Shown here: piece by piece, positions 1-7,752 of the stretch
Numbering within the stretch: position 1 is the first letter of the stretch
How the letters are laid out: each line of letters starts with the position of its first letter
Source: an uncultured Acidobacteriaceae bacterium
Lineage (GTDB): Bacteria; Acidobacteriota; Terriglobia; Terriglobales; Acidobacteriaceae
Assembly (NCBI GenBank): GCA_903849645.1
Contig: CAINJJ010000024.1
Span: 1-42,328, forward strand
DNA length: 42,328 nt
Direction: 5' to 3'
Program-made: the position numbers and the translations under genes
The notes under the pieces: model-generated
Databases searched by the model: none
The model's input: the letters and a program-made list of their open reading frames with translations, nothing else
Told to the model about the DNA's origin: nothing

Positions 1-36
1 AAACGACCATGAAGCTCGGGAGGAAAGGAGCCGAGC

Positions 37-1095
37 ATGATGATTATAGGGTGTGATTTTCATCCGCGGTTTCAACAGATCTCCTTTCTGTCGGAGGAGA
101 CCGGCGAATGCGGGCAGCGGCGTTTGATGCATACGGCGGAGGCGGAACAGTACTACCGCTCGCTGCTGGGGACCAGGGTGCGCGTTGGCATCGAGGCCAC
201 GGGGAGCTATGGCTGGTTTCGACGGCTGCTGAGTGAACTGGGCCATGAACTTCTGGTGGGCGATGCAACCCAGATTCGTGCCTCGAACCCGCGCAGGCAG
301 AAGACCGACAAGCGGGATGCAGAGCATATCCTGGGCTTGCTGGCTCAAGATCGCTTCCCAGCCATCTGGCAGCCGCCGGCCGAGAACGAACAACTGCGGC
401 AACTGCTATTGCATCGCAGTCGCCTGGTCAGGCTGCGCACGCGGGTAACCAACCAGTTGGATGGGATGGCCAAGAACGAAGGGCTGTTGGTTCCTGGCGG
501 GTGGAGCGGGAAGCGTCGCAAGGGGATCGAAGCATTACCGCTGCCGGGCTGGTATGGCGAGCGGCGCAAGGACCTGCTGGGGCTGCTGGACCGGCTTGAG
601 GAACGGATTGCGCCGTTGAACAAGGCGGTCAGCCAGGCTGCGGCTGAGAACGCGGAGGCCTGCCTGCTGATGACGCATCCGGGCGTGGGTCCGGTGGTCT
701 CGCTGGCCTATGTGCTGACGATCGGCAACTGGCAACGGTTTCCGCGCGGCAAGCAGGTGGGGAGTTATCTGGGCTTGATTCCTGCTGAGGATTCCAGCTC
801 CGACAAGCGCCGTCTGGGACATATCTCGAAGCAGGGCAACACGCTGTTGCGCTGGCTTCTGGTGGAGGCGGCGGCGACGGCGCAGAGGTACGATCCGAGC
901 TGGCATCGGCAGTATCTGCGGCTGTCGATGACGAAGCATCACGGCGTGGCCAAGGTGGCCATTGCCCACAAGCTGGCGGTACGGTTGTATTGGATGTTGC
1001 GCTCCGGGGAGGATTATCAGCACGTCAGGGAGCGCGGTTCTCATGCGAGGCAGTCCGAGTGCCCCGGTGGTCGCTTCGAGCGGCCGATTGAATGA
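37..1095 (+). CDS. IS110-family transposase
   Basis: This is a 352-residue DEDD transposase of the IS110 family, which recombines circular element DNA with a target under guidance of an element-encoded bridge RNA. The N-terminal RuvC-like domain shows D7, E53, D91 and D94 (motifs GCDFHP, GIEATGS, DKRDAEH), the full acidic set. The C-terminal Transposase_20 domain (about residues 215-300) includes GVGPVVSLAYVL and a serine in the HISKQGN context expected of the catalytic Ser. The length is normal for the family and the frame is intact. A strong GGAGGAAAGGAG ribosome site precedes the ATG at 37; a second ATG follows at 40. The window begins only 36 bases upstream, so the left end of the element, where a bridge RNA could lie, is not visible. 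The family call is secure; the subgroup (IS110 or IS1111) is not. Confidence 0.93.
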   Translation: MMIIGCDFHPRFQQISFLSEETGECGQRRLMHTAEAEQYYRSLLGTRVRVGIEATGSYGWFRRLLSELGHELLVGDATQIRASNPRRQKTDKRDAEHILGLLAQDRFPAIWQPPAENEQLRQLLLHRSRLVRLRTRVTNQLDGMAKNEGLLVPGGWSGKRRKGIEALPLPGWYGERRKDLLGLLDRLEERIAPLNKAVSQAAAENAEACLLMTHPGVGPVVSLAYVLTIGNWQRFPRGKQVGSYLGLIPAEDSSSDKRRLGHISKQGNTLLRWLLVEAAATAQRYDPSWHRQYLRLSMTKHHGVAKVAIAHKLAVRLYWMLRSGEDYQHVRERGSHARQSECPGGRFERPIE

Positions 1096-1310
1096 TTGGA
1101 CGCCTCGACTCTTCCCGCGAGGGGAGAGTTTGAACAGGAAATCATGGGGTAAGTCTGACCCGAATACATGGTTGATGGAACCTGATGTCCATCGAAAATG
1201 ATTGGTTCAACACGCGAGCTTGGGTCGTTTAGCGATGAAAGACGGTTTCCAGCTATGGTTCGAATCTCGGAAAGAACGTCCGAGATTCAAACCAATGCCA
1301 ATGGTGGAAG

Positions 1311-1377
1311 TGGCCGGGGCGGTGTCAAGGGTCAAGATGAACGCCAAAGTACGGCGCCCTTGACACCGCCCCGACCA
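1311..1377. repeat. Large imperfect palindrome (REP-like)
   Basis: GGGGCGGTGTCAAGGG (1316-1331) is exactly complementary to CCCTTGACACCGCCCC (1357-1372), around a 25-base loop. The stem continues outward (TGG/CCA) with one mismatch. No T-tract follows, so it is not a typical intrinsic terminator. It looks like a dispersed palindromic repeat of the kind common in acidobacterial intergenic DNA. Confidence 0.75.
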
Positions 1378-1470
1378 CAACGGGAGCCTGCGCGCAGTTT
1401 TTGCTTGACTGCACAAGAGGCTGTCATACATGGGGCACAATTCATCCAGGCGGGAGTAAGGTGACAGAAT

Positions 1471-1488
1471 ATGACCGGGCCACCCGCC
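1471..1488 (-). repeat. Inverted copy of an 18-21 bp repeat
   Basis: Read on the minus strand this is GGCGGGTGGCCCGGTCAT. It differs by one base from the plus-strand copy beginning at 2432 and is also close to the copy at 2551. The three copies bracket the two small genes at 1574-2431, two downstream in direct orientation and one upstream inverted. Confidence 0.7.
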
Positions 1489-1542
1489 CCCGCACGGACA
1501 CATCTATTGCCACCTTCTCAGTGTCGGTTTATCCTATCGGCT

Positions 1543-1564
1543 AACTTATCCTTTAGGCTAAGTT
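1543..1564. promoter_or_regulatory. Palindrome just upstream of the small exported-protein gene
   Basis: The arms AACTTA-CC and GG-TAAGTT form an interrupted palindrome over 1543-1564, ending one base before the GGAGG ribosome site (1565-1569) of the gene at 1574. It could be an operator or a translation-controlling hairpin. Only the symmetry and position are seen; the role is inferred. Confidence 0.35.
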
Positions 1565-1573
1565 GGAGGCTGA

Positions 1574-2071
1574 ATGAACCACAGAGTAGGCTTGATCGTT
1601 TGGGCTGCCCTGATTCCCTCGGTGGTGCTTGGACAAAACCCGCCGTCGTTGACCATCCGCGTGTTGCAATCGGAATCTGTCCCCTACACTCAGCAGTACG
1701 GCAGCGGCATTTCCACGAACTGCTCGATTACCGGCACCGCCAACACGACCGGCATAGCGAACACGTTCGGAAATACGACCTACGGGAACGCTACGACGAA
1801 TTCCAATCTGCGGATGAACTGCGCTTCCTACAACAACACCTACGGCTGGCCGCATATGCTGAACGTCATGTTTGTTGAGGCATCAGACGGCAATGCCTAC
1901 ATCATCGCTTGCGACAAGGCTTGGCGCTGGTCGAAGTGCGGCCCGTTGAACGCAGGACAAACATTCAATGCACGATTCGCGGCCAAAGGGATTGAGGTCG
2001 AGGCAGTCACGGTCAAAGGCAAGGCGATAAGGCCCGTGTACGGCGTTCTTCAATCACGGGCAATGCGATAA
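1574..2071 (+). CDS. Small exported protein of unknown function
   Basis: A 165-residue protein of no family I recognise. The first ~20 residues (MNHRVGLIVWAALIPSVVLG) form a clear signal peptide with a likely cleavage before QNPPS, so the product is exported. The mature part is rich in Asn, Thr and Gly (about residues 45-85), with four cysteines at wide spacing that could form disulfides in the periplasm. GGAGG lies 4 bases before the ATG. It is followed after 27 bases by another small orphan on the same strand, and both sit between copies of an inverted repeat beside a transposase, which suggests accessory DNA. Codon use is less GC-biased than in the neighbouring core genes. The coding call rests on the signal peptide and ribosome site; the function is unknown. 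Confidence 0.7.
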   Translation: MNHRVGLIVWAALIPSVVLGQNPPSLTIRVLQSESVPYTQQYGSGISTNCSITGTANTTGIANTFGNTTYGNATTNSNLRMNCASYNNTYGWPHMLNVMFVEASDGNAYIIACDKAWRWSKCGPLNAGQTFNARFAAKGIEVEAVTVKGKAIRPVYGVLQSRAMR

Positions 2072-2098
2072 CTCCGCCAGTGAGATGACGAGGACAAT

Positions 2099-2431
2099 AT
2101 GCCAATCCATGTGTGTCAAAAGTGCGACGGCAGAATCCAGTACGGTGAACCTGTTGTGCAAATGCTCAGAGGCCCTTGGTACGGGGCGGAAAGTATCGCG
2201 TTTTCCCTCGTCGAAGGAGAGTGGCACGAAGGCTGCTTTAAAAATGAATTCAAGCTCACGCCACAGCAACGACCATACTCTTGTGAAATGTGCAATCACC
2301 CGCTCGAATTCGGACAAAACGTAACATGTTTCGTCAAAGGTGCGGGAACTGACGACTTCTATTCAGTAGCGGAAAGGCGCGGTCATCAGATTTTCACAGT
2401 GAATCATTCCGTCGAATGCCCTCAAAACTAG
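2099..2431 (+). CDS. Small zinc-binding-type protein, unknown function
   Basis: A 110-residue cytoplasmic-looking protein. It carries two zinc-knuckle-like clusters: C6-X2-C9 followed by an HxxC (HEGCF), and CEMC followed by a late cysteine near the C-terminus. This gives the layout of two consecutive treble-clef or LIM-like zinc sites. No catalytic motif is visible. It starts 27 bases after the exported-protein gene, with GAGATGACGAGGA-type purine-rich sequence ahead of the ATG, so the two may be co-transcribed. The stop codon abuts a repeat copy starting at 2431-2432. GC content is lower than in flanking core genes, which fits an acquired cassette. The zinc binding is inferred from cysteine spacing only. 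Confidence 0.65.
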   Translation: MPIHVCQKCDGRIQYGEPVVQMLRGPWYGAESIAFSLVEGEWHEGCFKNEFKLTPQQRPYSCEMCNHPLEFGQNVTCFVKGAGTDDFYSVAERRGHQIFTVNHSVECPQN

Positions 2432-2661
2432 GGCAGGTGGCCCGGTCATGAAATAGCCAAGAAGCTTCGTGCCCCGTTCATCCACAGTTTCATCGTGGAT
2501 GAGCGGGAGACCACGAACCTCAACCAGTGTTTTACGTGTGCGGCAACCTTGGCAGGCGGTCCGGTCATGAAGCAGGCGGGGGCCCCAGGTCCCGGTTCTC
2601 CCCAACCCAACCGCCCTCGCTTTGGGAATCTGGGAAACCACAAATCCAAGCCGTCCGGGCT
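2432..2661. repeat. Repeat cluster after the small-gene cassette
   Basis: No gene. Two direct copies of a 21-bp motif lie at 2432-2452 and 2551-2571, with 2 differences between them. Between them is a 12-bp hairpin with one G-T pair, centred on CATCCAC (2479-2485) and GTGGATG (2495-2501), spanning about 2474-2506. The rest resembles the mosaic of palindromic intergenic repeats seen elsewhere in the window. Confidence 0.6.
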
Positions 2662-3423
2662 CTACGCCTGGTCCTTCCAGAGCCTCACTCCGCCCAGAAT
2701 CCCGCTTTCATTGGACACGATTTTGACATTGGGGGCCAGCTCGAAGGTGATCTTCTTGGTGTTGCCGCCGCCCAGGTAGAGCTTGTCGTAGTTAAACAGC
2801 GCCTCGATGTCCTTCAGGGCCTCCTGGAGCAGCTTGTTCCACTCCTTCTTGCCAAACTCGTCGAGTCCCCGGCGCCCAAGGTAGTCCTCGTAGGTCATGC
2901 CCTTCTTGCGCCAGATATGGTGGCCCAGTTCGAGTCCGGGGAAGAGGTGGCCGTTGGTAAACAGCGCCCCGCCAAAGCCGGTCCCGAGCGTGAGCACCAG
3001 CTCCGCGCCAACGCCCTCGATGGCGCCGTATCCGGCCACATCGGCGTCGTTGCCCACCCGTACCGGCTTGTGCCAGCGCGCCTCAATCTCCTGCTGCAGC
3101 GGGAAACCGGCCCAGCTTGGGTGCAGGTTGAATGCGCCCAGCGTGGCTCCATGCTTCACCACGCCCGGAAAGCCAATGGAGACCCGGTCAAACCCCGGCA
3201 GCAGCGCCTGCAATTCGTCCAGACCCGTCAGAACCAGGTCCGGCGTGGGCACGGCGGGGGTCACAACCCGCTGCCGTTCGCTCACCGGCGCGCCGGCTGC
3301 GTCCAGCAGCATGGCCTTCAGCCCCGAGCCGCCAATATCGATCGACAGCGTGATGGGGCCTTTGGTGGCGACAGGAGCGACGGCGGCGGGGGCAGCGGCG
3401 GGCTTGGGGCTTTTGGGAGTCAT
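2662..3423 (-). CDS. ppgK: ROK-family glucokinase, probably polyphosphate glucokinase
   Basis: A 253-residue sugar kinase of the ROK fold that would phosphorylate glucose in the cytoplasm. The phosphate-binding motif DIGGSGLK lies at 29-36, the catalytic Asp in NDADVAG is D126, and LTLGTGFGGAL follows at about 144-154. The NDAD motif, ELGHH and the short length match the polyphosphate-dependent glucokinases rather than ROK repressors: there is no N-terminal helix-turn-helix and no CxCGxxGC zinc motif. The first ~20 residues are an Ala/Pro-rich extension. It is the last gene of a probable three-gene operon, 54 bases after the membrane protein. The ROK call is firm. The polyphosphate donor is inferred from family resemblance and could be wrong; ATP is the alternative. 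Confidence 0.82.
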   Translation of the reverse strand: MTPKSPKPAAAPAAVAPVATKGPITLSIDIGGSGLKAMLLDAAGAPVSERQRVVTPAVPTPDLVLTGLDELQALLPGFDRVSIGFPGVVKHGATLGAFNLHPSWAGFPLQQEIEARWHKPVRVGNDADVAGYGAIEGVGAELVLTLGTGFGGALFTNGHLFPGLELGHHIWRKKGMTYEDYLGRRGLDEFGKKEWNKLLQEALKDIEALFNYDKLYLGGGNTKKITFELAPNVKIVSNESGILGGVRLWKDQA

Positions 3424-3477
3424 CAGGACGAATTGTACTGCGTTCGGCCCGGTTTGGAGGGGGCTTTTGCGGGAGGG

Positions 3478-4263
3478 TTATTTCCACAGCGCGGAGAAGA
3501 GGTTCTGTACCGCAAGCCCGGCCACAAGGGCAACCAGAAAGCTGCTTAGGGAGCCGAGCAGGAAGTAGTCGGCAACCGTTCTGTCTTCAAGCTCTTTGGA
3601 TCGGATCAGGCCTTTGGCCGCAAAGAAGAAGGCCAGCGCCTGCAGGGTTCCGGCAACCACGATCAGGATCACGACAATTCTCTCAATCTGCCCGATGGCC
3701 TCGCCATGCCGGTAGGACTGTGCCGTACCGGAGGCCGAAGCCGGTTGCGCAAAGCTGGGCAGCCCGCCGGCCTTCTCCAGAATTCCCCGCACGATCAAGC
3801 CTCCGCCGCGCACCGCGTAGATGAAGATGGCCCCCGAGGCGCAGAGGGCGCTGAGCCGGCCTGCGTTGAGGGTGGGCAGCCATACCGGCGCTGCAGCCTC
3901 GCCGCAGGACTGCGAGATCAGCCAGAGAGCAAGGGCCGCCACCGCGTTGGCCAGGATCTCAAACTCCGCCAGCCGGGGGAGGGGAATGAGAGACCTCCGG
4001 GCGATGGGCAAAAGAAAGCTGCCGCACAGGACGAAGGCCGCCAGCCACAGCCCCGCGGATGCGCCCTGGCATGCCGCCGCAAGCAGCAAAGCAGCCGCCC
4101 CGCTGCGCGATGCGAGGCGGAGGCTCCAGGCTCGATTGGAGACGCCCTGGGCCGGAGCGGTCGGGGTTTGGGGATCTTCCCCCAGCGCCGGGCACGAACT
4201 GAAGGCGTAGCCGGCCAGTTGCCATGCGAGCAGTGCCTCAGTCAGGGGCAGCAGGTTGGTCAC
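3478..4263 (-). CDS. DUF3307-like integral membrane protein
   Basis: A 261-residue membrane protein with about seven hydrophobic segments. The C-terminus, with RSKELEDRTVADYFLLGSL followed by a hydrophobic helix, resembles the end of DUF3307 proteins, which are commonly encoded beside SatD-family genes. I chose the GTG at 4263 because GGAGGAGA precedes it by about 8 bases; the open frame extends further upstream, but that part is Arg/Pro-rich and overlaps satD. It lies 52 bases after satD and 54 before the glucokinase gene on the same strand, so all three are probably one transcript. The biochemical role is unknown, and the pairing with SatD is the best clue. Confidence 0.75.
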   Translation of the reverse strand: MTNLLPLTEALLAWQLAGYAFSSCPALGEDPQTPTAPAQGVSNRAWSLRLASRSGAAALLLAAACQGASAGLWLAAFVLCGSFLLPIARRSLIPLPRLAEFEILANAVAALALWLISQSCGEAAAPVWLPTLNAGRLSALCASGAIFIYAVRGGGLIVRGILEKAGGLPSFAQPASASGTAQSYRHGEAIGQIERIVVILIVVAGTLQALAFFFAAKGLIRSKELEDRTVADYFLLGSLSSFLVALVAGLAVQNLFSALWK

Positions 4264-4315
4264 AGTCCGATTCTCCTCCGGGTGCGCGCCGCGTTGAGAG
4301 GTTGCCCCGGCCTGT

Positions 4316-5077
4316 TCAGCGGCTCGCCGGCTCCTGTTGCCCTGTCTGCGCCTCGGCCCACGGGGCAGGCTGCCCGCAGGCTTCGCGGATGGCCAGGCGC
4401 AGGGCCTCTTCGCCCTCCTTGTAGGCGTCCCAGCCGGCGTCGAGGGCGTAAGCCGAGACCGCCTGCTTCGATAGGTCAAGGACGTGAGCCGCCACGTTCT
4501 GCTGATCGATCAACTCGCGAAGAAAGTGTACAACCGCGCGCTGCTGCTTGCTCCAGCTGGCTCGCTGGTAGCGCATCAGGCGGGCCACGCCGTTGAGAAT
4601 CGCGTCGTGTGTTCCGCCAAAACCCTCAAAGACCCCTCCGAGGCGCTTTTCTTTCTTGGCCAGTTCGATGGCGGCGCGTGCCCGATGAAAAGCCGGACCG
4701 TCGAGGTGGGCGGCAGGACCCTCAAGGTCAGTATCGATTGCGCCGTAGCCGATGCCGATGCGGACAGGCGGAACCGGGATGGCCCGCTCGCACTGCCAGA
4801 TCATCTCGGGCAGGAAGAGGTGCGCGTCTTCGGTGCGCATCAGGCCCTCGAACTCGTCGCCCAGCGCGATGCCGAAGGGCGCCTGGATGCTGGCGGCAAA
4901 TCGCTGATTGAAGCGTTCCAGAAGATGGGCCAGGTCCTTCTGGACCCTGCGCCGATCCGCGGCGCCCAGCTTCCGCGATTGCACCAAATCGCCGATGATG
5001 GCAATGTAGGGCTCCCGCCCCGGCGCGATAGGCGTCGGCGGGTAGGCATCCGAAGCCGGAATCTCTTTTGGCTGCAC
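4316..5077 (-). CDS. SatD-family protein with C-terminal helix-turn-helix
   Basis: A 253-residue SatD-family protein. The family hallmarks are seen: YIAIIGDLVQSRKL at 24-37, the ALGDEFEGLM block at 71-80, and the RIGIGYG block near 106-112. A helix-turn-helix-like segment (about 185-216, QNVAAHVLDLSKQAVSAY) is followed by a WDAYKEGEEALR helix, suggesting DNA binding. The start is the GTG at 5077; no good ribosome site is visible ahead of it, so the N-terminus is uncertain and a leaderless message is possible. The upstream 85 bases hold four TTGAC/GTCAA motifs that may be its operator, implying autoregulation. SatD was named from the streptococcal sat (secretion and acid tolerance) locus; its function is not established. 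The family call is good; the regulator role is inferred. Confidence 0.8.
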   Translation of the reverse strand: MQPKEIPASDAYPPTPIAPGREPYIAIIGDLVQSRKLGAADRRRVQKDLAHLLERFNQRFAASIQAPFGIALGDEFEGLMRTEDAHLFLPEMIWQCERAIPVPPVRIGIGYGAIDTDLEGPAAHLDGPAFHRARAAIELAKKEKRLGGVFEGFGGTHDAILNGVARLMRYQRASWSKQQRAVVHFLRELIDQQNVAAHVLDLSKQAVSAYALDAGWDAYKEGEEALRLAIREACGQPAPWAEAQTGQQEPASR

Positions 5078-5162
5078 GAGTCAACTCTATACTATTGACT
5101 TTAAATAAATCAATACCTTGATACTGACAATAGTCAAGTCCCTATCAGGCTATTGACTCAAG
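5078..5162. promoter_or_regulatory. Putative operator/promoter cluster between satD and priA
   Basis: This short AT-rich island contains GTCAA at 5080-5084, TTGAC at 5095-5099, GTCAA at 5133-5137 and TTGAC at 5153-5157. CTATTGACT occurs identically at 5092-5100 and 5150-5158. TGAC-AATA-GTCA (5125-5136) is a perfect 4-4-4 palindrome, and TATTGA (5093-5098) is inverted as TCAATA (5110-5115). TTGACT could serve as a -35 box on either strand. The cluster sits between divergent genes, next to a SatD protein with a helix-turn-helix. Motifs are seen; the operator role is inferred. Confidence 0.55.
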
Positions 5163-5202
5163 CCCGACCGGAAACACAGTACACTGAGGCATTCCATCGC
5201 TT

Positions 5203-7731
5203 ATGCCCATCTGCTGCGAAGTCGCGTTGCCCGTCCCGCTCGACCGCACCTTCACCTATGGCGTGCGCTCTGAGCAATCGCCCCAGCGCGGCGCACGCGT
5301 CATCGTGCCCTTTCGCAATGAAAAGCTGATCGGCGTGGTGGTCGCGGTCGACGTGAAAATCCCCGCCGACTTCGAACTGCGCTATCTTGAGGCGGTTCTT
5401 GACGACGAGCCCCTCCTCAGTGAGCACCTGCTGGCCCTGGCCGAGTGGATTGCGCCCTACTACCTCGCGCCTCTGGGCGAGGTGCTGCGCGGCATGTTGC
5501 CGCTGATGGCCGAGGTCCGCCGCACCGTCTACTACCGCATCACCGACCTGGGCCGCGACCTGCTGGCCAGCAGCGTCGAAAGCGAAAGGGACGGCGAGGC
5601 CCCGGAAGCGGGAGAGCCGGCGCCCAGGCTCAACTTCGGGCCCGTATCCAGGGCGAAGCGCAAGGGCAGGCTCACGCCCCAGGAGCAGGGGATGGAGCGG
5701 CGGGTGCTGGCGCGGCTGGCCTCCGGCGACCCGGTCAAGGTCTCCACCCTGCGCACGGCCACGGCGGCCACGCTGCCCGTGCTGGCAGGCATGCTCCGCA
5801 AAAAATGGATTGCCCGCGAGACCGCCGCGGCCGAACGCGATGCGCGGCGCACCGAGCGCTTTGCGGTGCTGATTCCCGAGACCCGTCTGCCCGCCCTGAC
5901 TGAAAAGCAGCAGGCCATCCTGGCCGAGCTGGCGGCCAATGGCGGCGAGCTGCCCCTGGCCGAGTTGCGGCGCCGCGACTTGCCCTCCTCCACCCTGCAA
6001 ACCCTGGTGCGCCGCGGCCTGGTCCGCATCGAGGAGCGGGCCGCGGCCTTCCGCCTCGGGGGACTCGAGAGCCAGCCGGGCCCCCTGCGCCTCAACGAGC
6101 CGCAAGTCGAGGCGCTGGCCGGCCTCGTTGCCGCCCTGGGCGGTTTCCAGCCGTTTCTGCTCCACGGCGTCACCGGCTCCGGCAAGACGGCCGTCTACCT
6201 GGCCGCCATGCAGCATGCGCTCGACCGCGGCATGTCCTCCATCCTGCTGGTTCCCGAGATTGGCCTCACCCCCCAGACGGCGGGCCTGCTCGATGCCGCC
6301 TTCGGGCAAAAAGTGGCCCTGCTCCACTCCGCCCTCACGCCCGAGGAGCGCAGCGAGCAATGGCGGCGCATCCATCGCGGAGAAGCCCCCATCGTGGTGG
6401 GTACCCGCTCGGCCATCTTTGCCCCCGCGCCCAACCTCGGCCTCATCCTGGTGGACGAGGAGCACGACCAGAGCTACAAGCAGGAGGAGACCCCCCGTTA
6501 CAACGCCCGCGACGTGGCCGTGATGCGCGCCAAGCTGGCCGGAGCCGTCGTGGTGCTGGGCTCGGCCACGCCTTCGCTGGAGAGCTGGCAAAACTCCGCG
6601 CAGGGCAAGTACCGCCGCATCGACATGCGCGACCGCGTGATGAACCGCCCCCTCCCTGCGGTCGAACTCATCGACATGCGCCAGGAGTTCCAACAGACGG
6701 GCAAAGAGCAGCTATTTTCCCGCGCCCTGGTGGCGGAGACGCAGCAGGCGCTCGACCGCGGCGAACAGGCGCTTATCCTGCTCAACCGCCGCGGCTACTC
6801 CTTCGCCGTCATCTGCCGCGCCTGCGGAGCAAAGCTGGAGTGCGAGAACTGCGCCATCTCCCTCACCCACCACAAGCCCCCCGCCGAAGACGCCGGGGAG
6901 GCGCGCGAGGGCCAGCGGCTGGAGTGCCACTACTGCGGCTTCCGTCGCACCGTGCCCGCCCGCTGCCCCAAGTGCGACAGCGAGCACCTCTATTACCTCG
7001 GAGCGGGCTCGGAACAGGGAGAGGAGCGCCTCGGAGAGATCTTCCCCACCGCGCGCATCGGCCGCATGGACCGCGACACCGTGCGCGGCCGCTACGACCT
7101 TGAACGCCTCCTGGCCCGGCTCCACTCCGGCGAGATCAACCTGCTCGTGGGTACCCAGATGATCGCCAAGGGCCACGACATCCACGGCGTCACCCTGGTC
7201 GGCGTCGTCGGCTGCGACCACTCGCTCTCCATGCCCGACTTCCGCGCCGCCGAACGCGTCTTTCAGCTCATGACCCAGGTCTCCGGGCGCGCCGGCCGCG
7301 GCGACCTGCCCGGCCGCGTCGTCGTGCAGACCTACTACCCCGACCACTACGCCATCCTCGCGGCTGCCAAACACGACTACGCCAGCTTTGTGGAACGGGA
7401 ACTCAAATACCGCCGCTGGATGCACTATCCGCCCTTTGGCGTGCTGGCCAACGTGCTGGTGCAGTCGTCAAAACTGGAGGAAGCGGCCGGCTGGTCGGCA
7501 GTATTGGGCAAATGGTTTCAGGCCGCCGCGCCGGAAGGGGTGCGCGTCCTCGGGCCCTGCACTGCGCCCATCGCCCGCATCAAGGGCACCTACCGGTTCC
7601 ACCTCATCCTGAAAGCGAACTCGCGCAAGGCGCTCAACGCGGCGCTGCGGGCCATGCTGCTCCATGCCGACACCGCCGGCGTCCCCCGCCGCAACCTGAT
7701 TGTGGATGTGGATGCCCTGCGCCTGATGTAA
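5203..7731 (+). CDS. priA: Primosomal replication protein N' (PriA helicase)
   Basis: The 842-residue PriA helicase reloads the replicative helicase at collapsed forks. The N-terminal fork-binding domain begins at once (VALPVPLDRTFTY), which supports the ATG at 5203. The helicase core has Walker A GVTGSGKT at 322-329, DEEH at 418-421, a GSATPS motif, and the late GTQMIAKGHD and SGRAGRG motifs. All eight zinc-binding cysteines are present (C538, C541, C547, C550, C575, C578, C588, C591). An extra ~18-residue insert rich in Glu/Ala lies between the second and third cysteine pairs, and the protein is longer than the ~730-residue Escherichia coli enzyme, mainly because of a longer winged-helix/linker region before the Walker motif. 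It is divergent from satD and convergent with the M50 protease gene. Confidence 0.97.
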   Translation: MPICCEVALPVPLDRTFTYGVRSEQSPQRGARVIVPFRNEKLIGVVVAVDVKIPADFELRYLEAVLDDEPLLSEHLLALAEWIAPYYLAPLGEVLRGMLPLMAEVRRTVYYRITDLGRDLLASSVESERDGEAPEAGEPAPRLNFGPVSRAKRKGRLTPQEQGMERRVLARLASGDPVKVSTLRTATAATLPVLAGMLRKKWIARETAAAERDARRTERFAVLIPETRLPALTEKQQAILAELAANGGELPLAELRRRDLPSSTLQTLVRRGLVRIEERAAAFRLGGLESQPGPLRLNEPQVEALAGLVAALGGFQPFLLHGVTGSGKTAVYLAAMQHALDRGMSSILLVPEIGLTPQTAGLLDAAFGQKVALLHSALTPEERSEQWRRIHRGEAPIVVGTRSAIFAPAPNLGLILVDEEHDQSYKQEETPRYNARDVAVMRAKLAGAVVVLGSATPSLESWQNSAQGKYRRIDMRDRVMNRPLPAVELIDMRQEFQQTGKEQLFSRALVAETQQALDRGEQALILLNRRGYSFAVICRACGAKLECENCAISLTHHKPPAEDAGEAREGQRLECHYCGFRRTVPARCPKCDSEHLYYLGAGSEQGEERLGEIFPTARIGRMDRDTVRGRYDLERLLARLHSGEINLLVGTQMIAKGHDIHGVTLVGVVGCDHSLSMPDFRAAERVFQLMTQVSGRAGRGDLPGRVVVQTYYPDHYAILAAAKHDYASFVERELKYRRWMHYPPFGVLANVLVQSSKLEEAAGWSAVLGKWFQAAAPEGVRVLGPCTAPIARIKGTYRFHLILKANSRKALNAALRAMLLHADTAGVPRRNLIVDVDALRLM

Positions 7732-7752
7732 CGGCGCTACAGACCAGAAGAC

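Larger units (their letters stand above)
1096..1573. other. Non-coding flank of the transposase with hairpins
   Basis: No convincing gene lies here. The region contains the presumed right flank of the IS110 element. It also holds a small perfect hairpin (GAATCTCGG 1262-1270 with CCGAGATTC 1280-1288), a large palindrome at 1311-1377, an inverted-repeat copy at 1471-1488 and a palindrome at 1543-1564, the last three listed separately. The exact end of the insertion element cannot be placed because IS110 elements usually lack terminal inverted repeats. Confidence 0.5.

Noticed and set aside
1252..1275. GGTTCGAATCTC, resembling a tRNA T-loop
   Set aside because: No acceptor, D or anticodon arms could be found around it; it is part of a small hairpin.
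5158..6693. 511-residue minus-strand open frame across priA
   Set aside because: It is antisense to priA, low-complexity and a by-product of high GC third positions.
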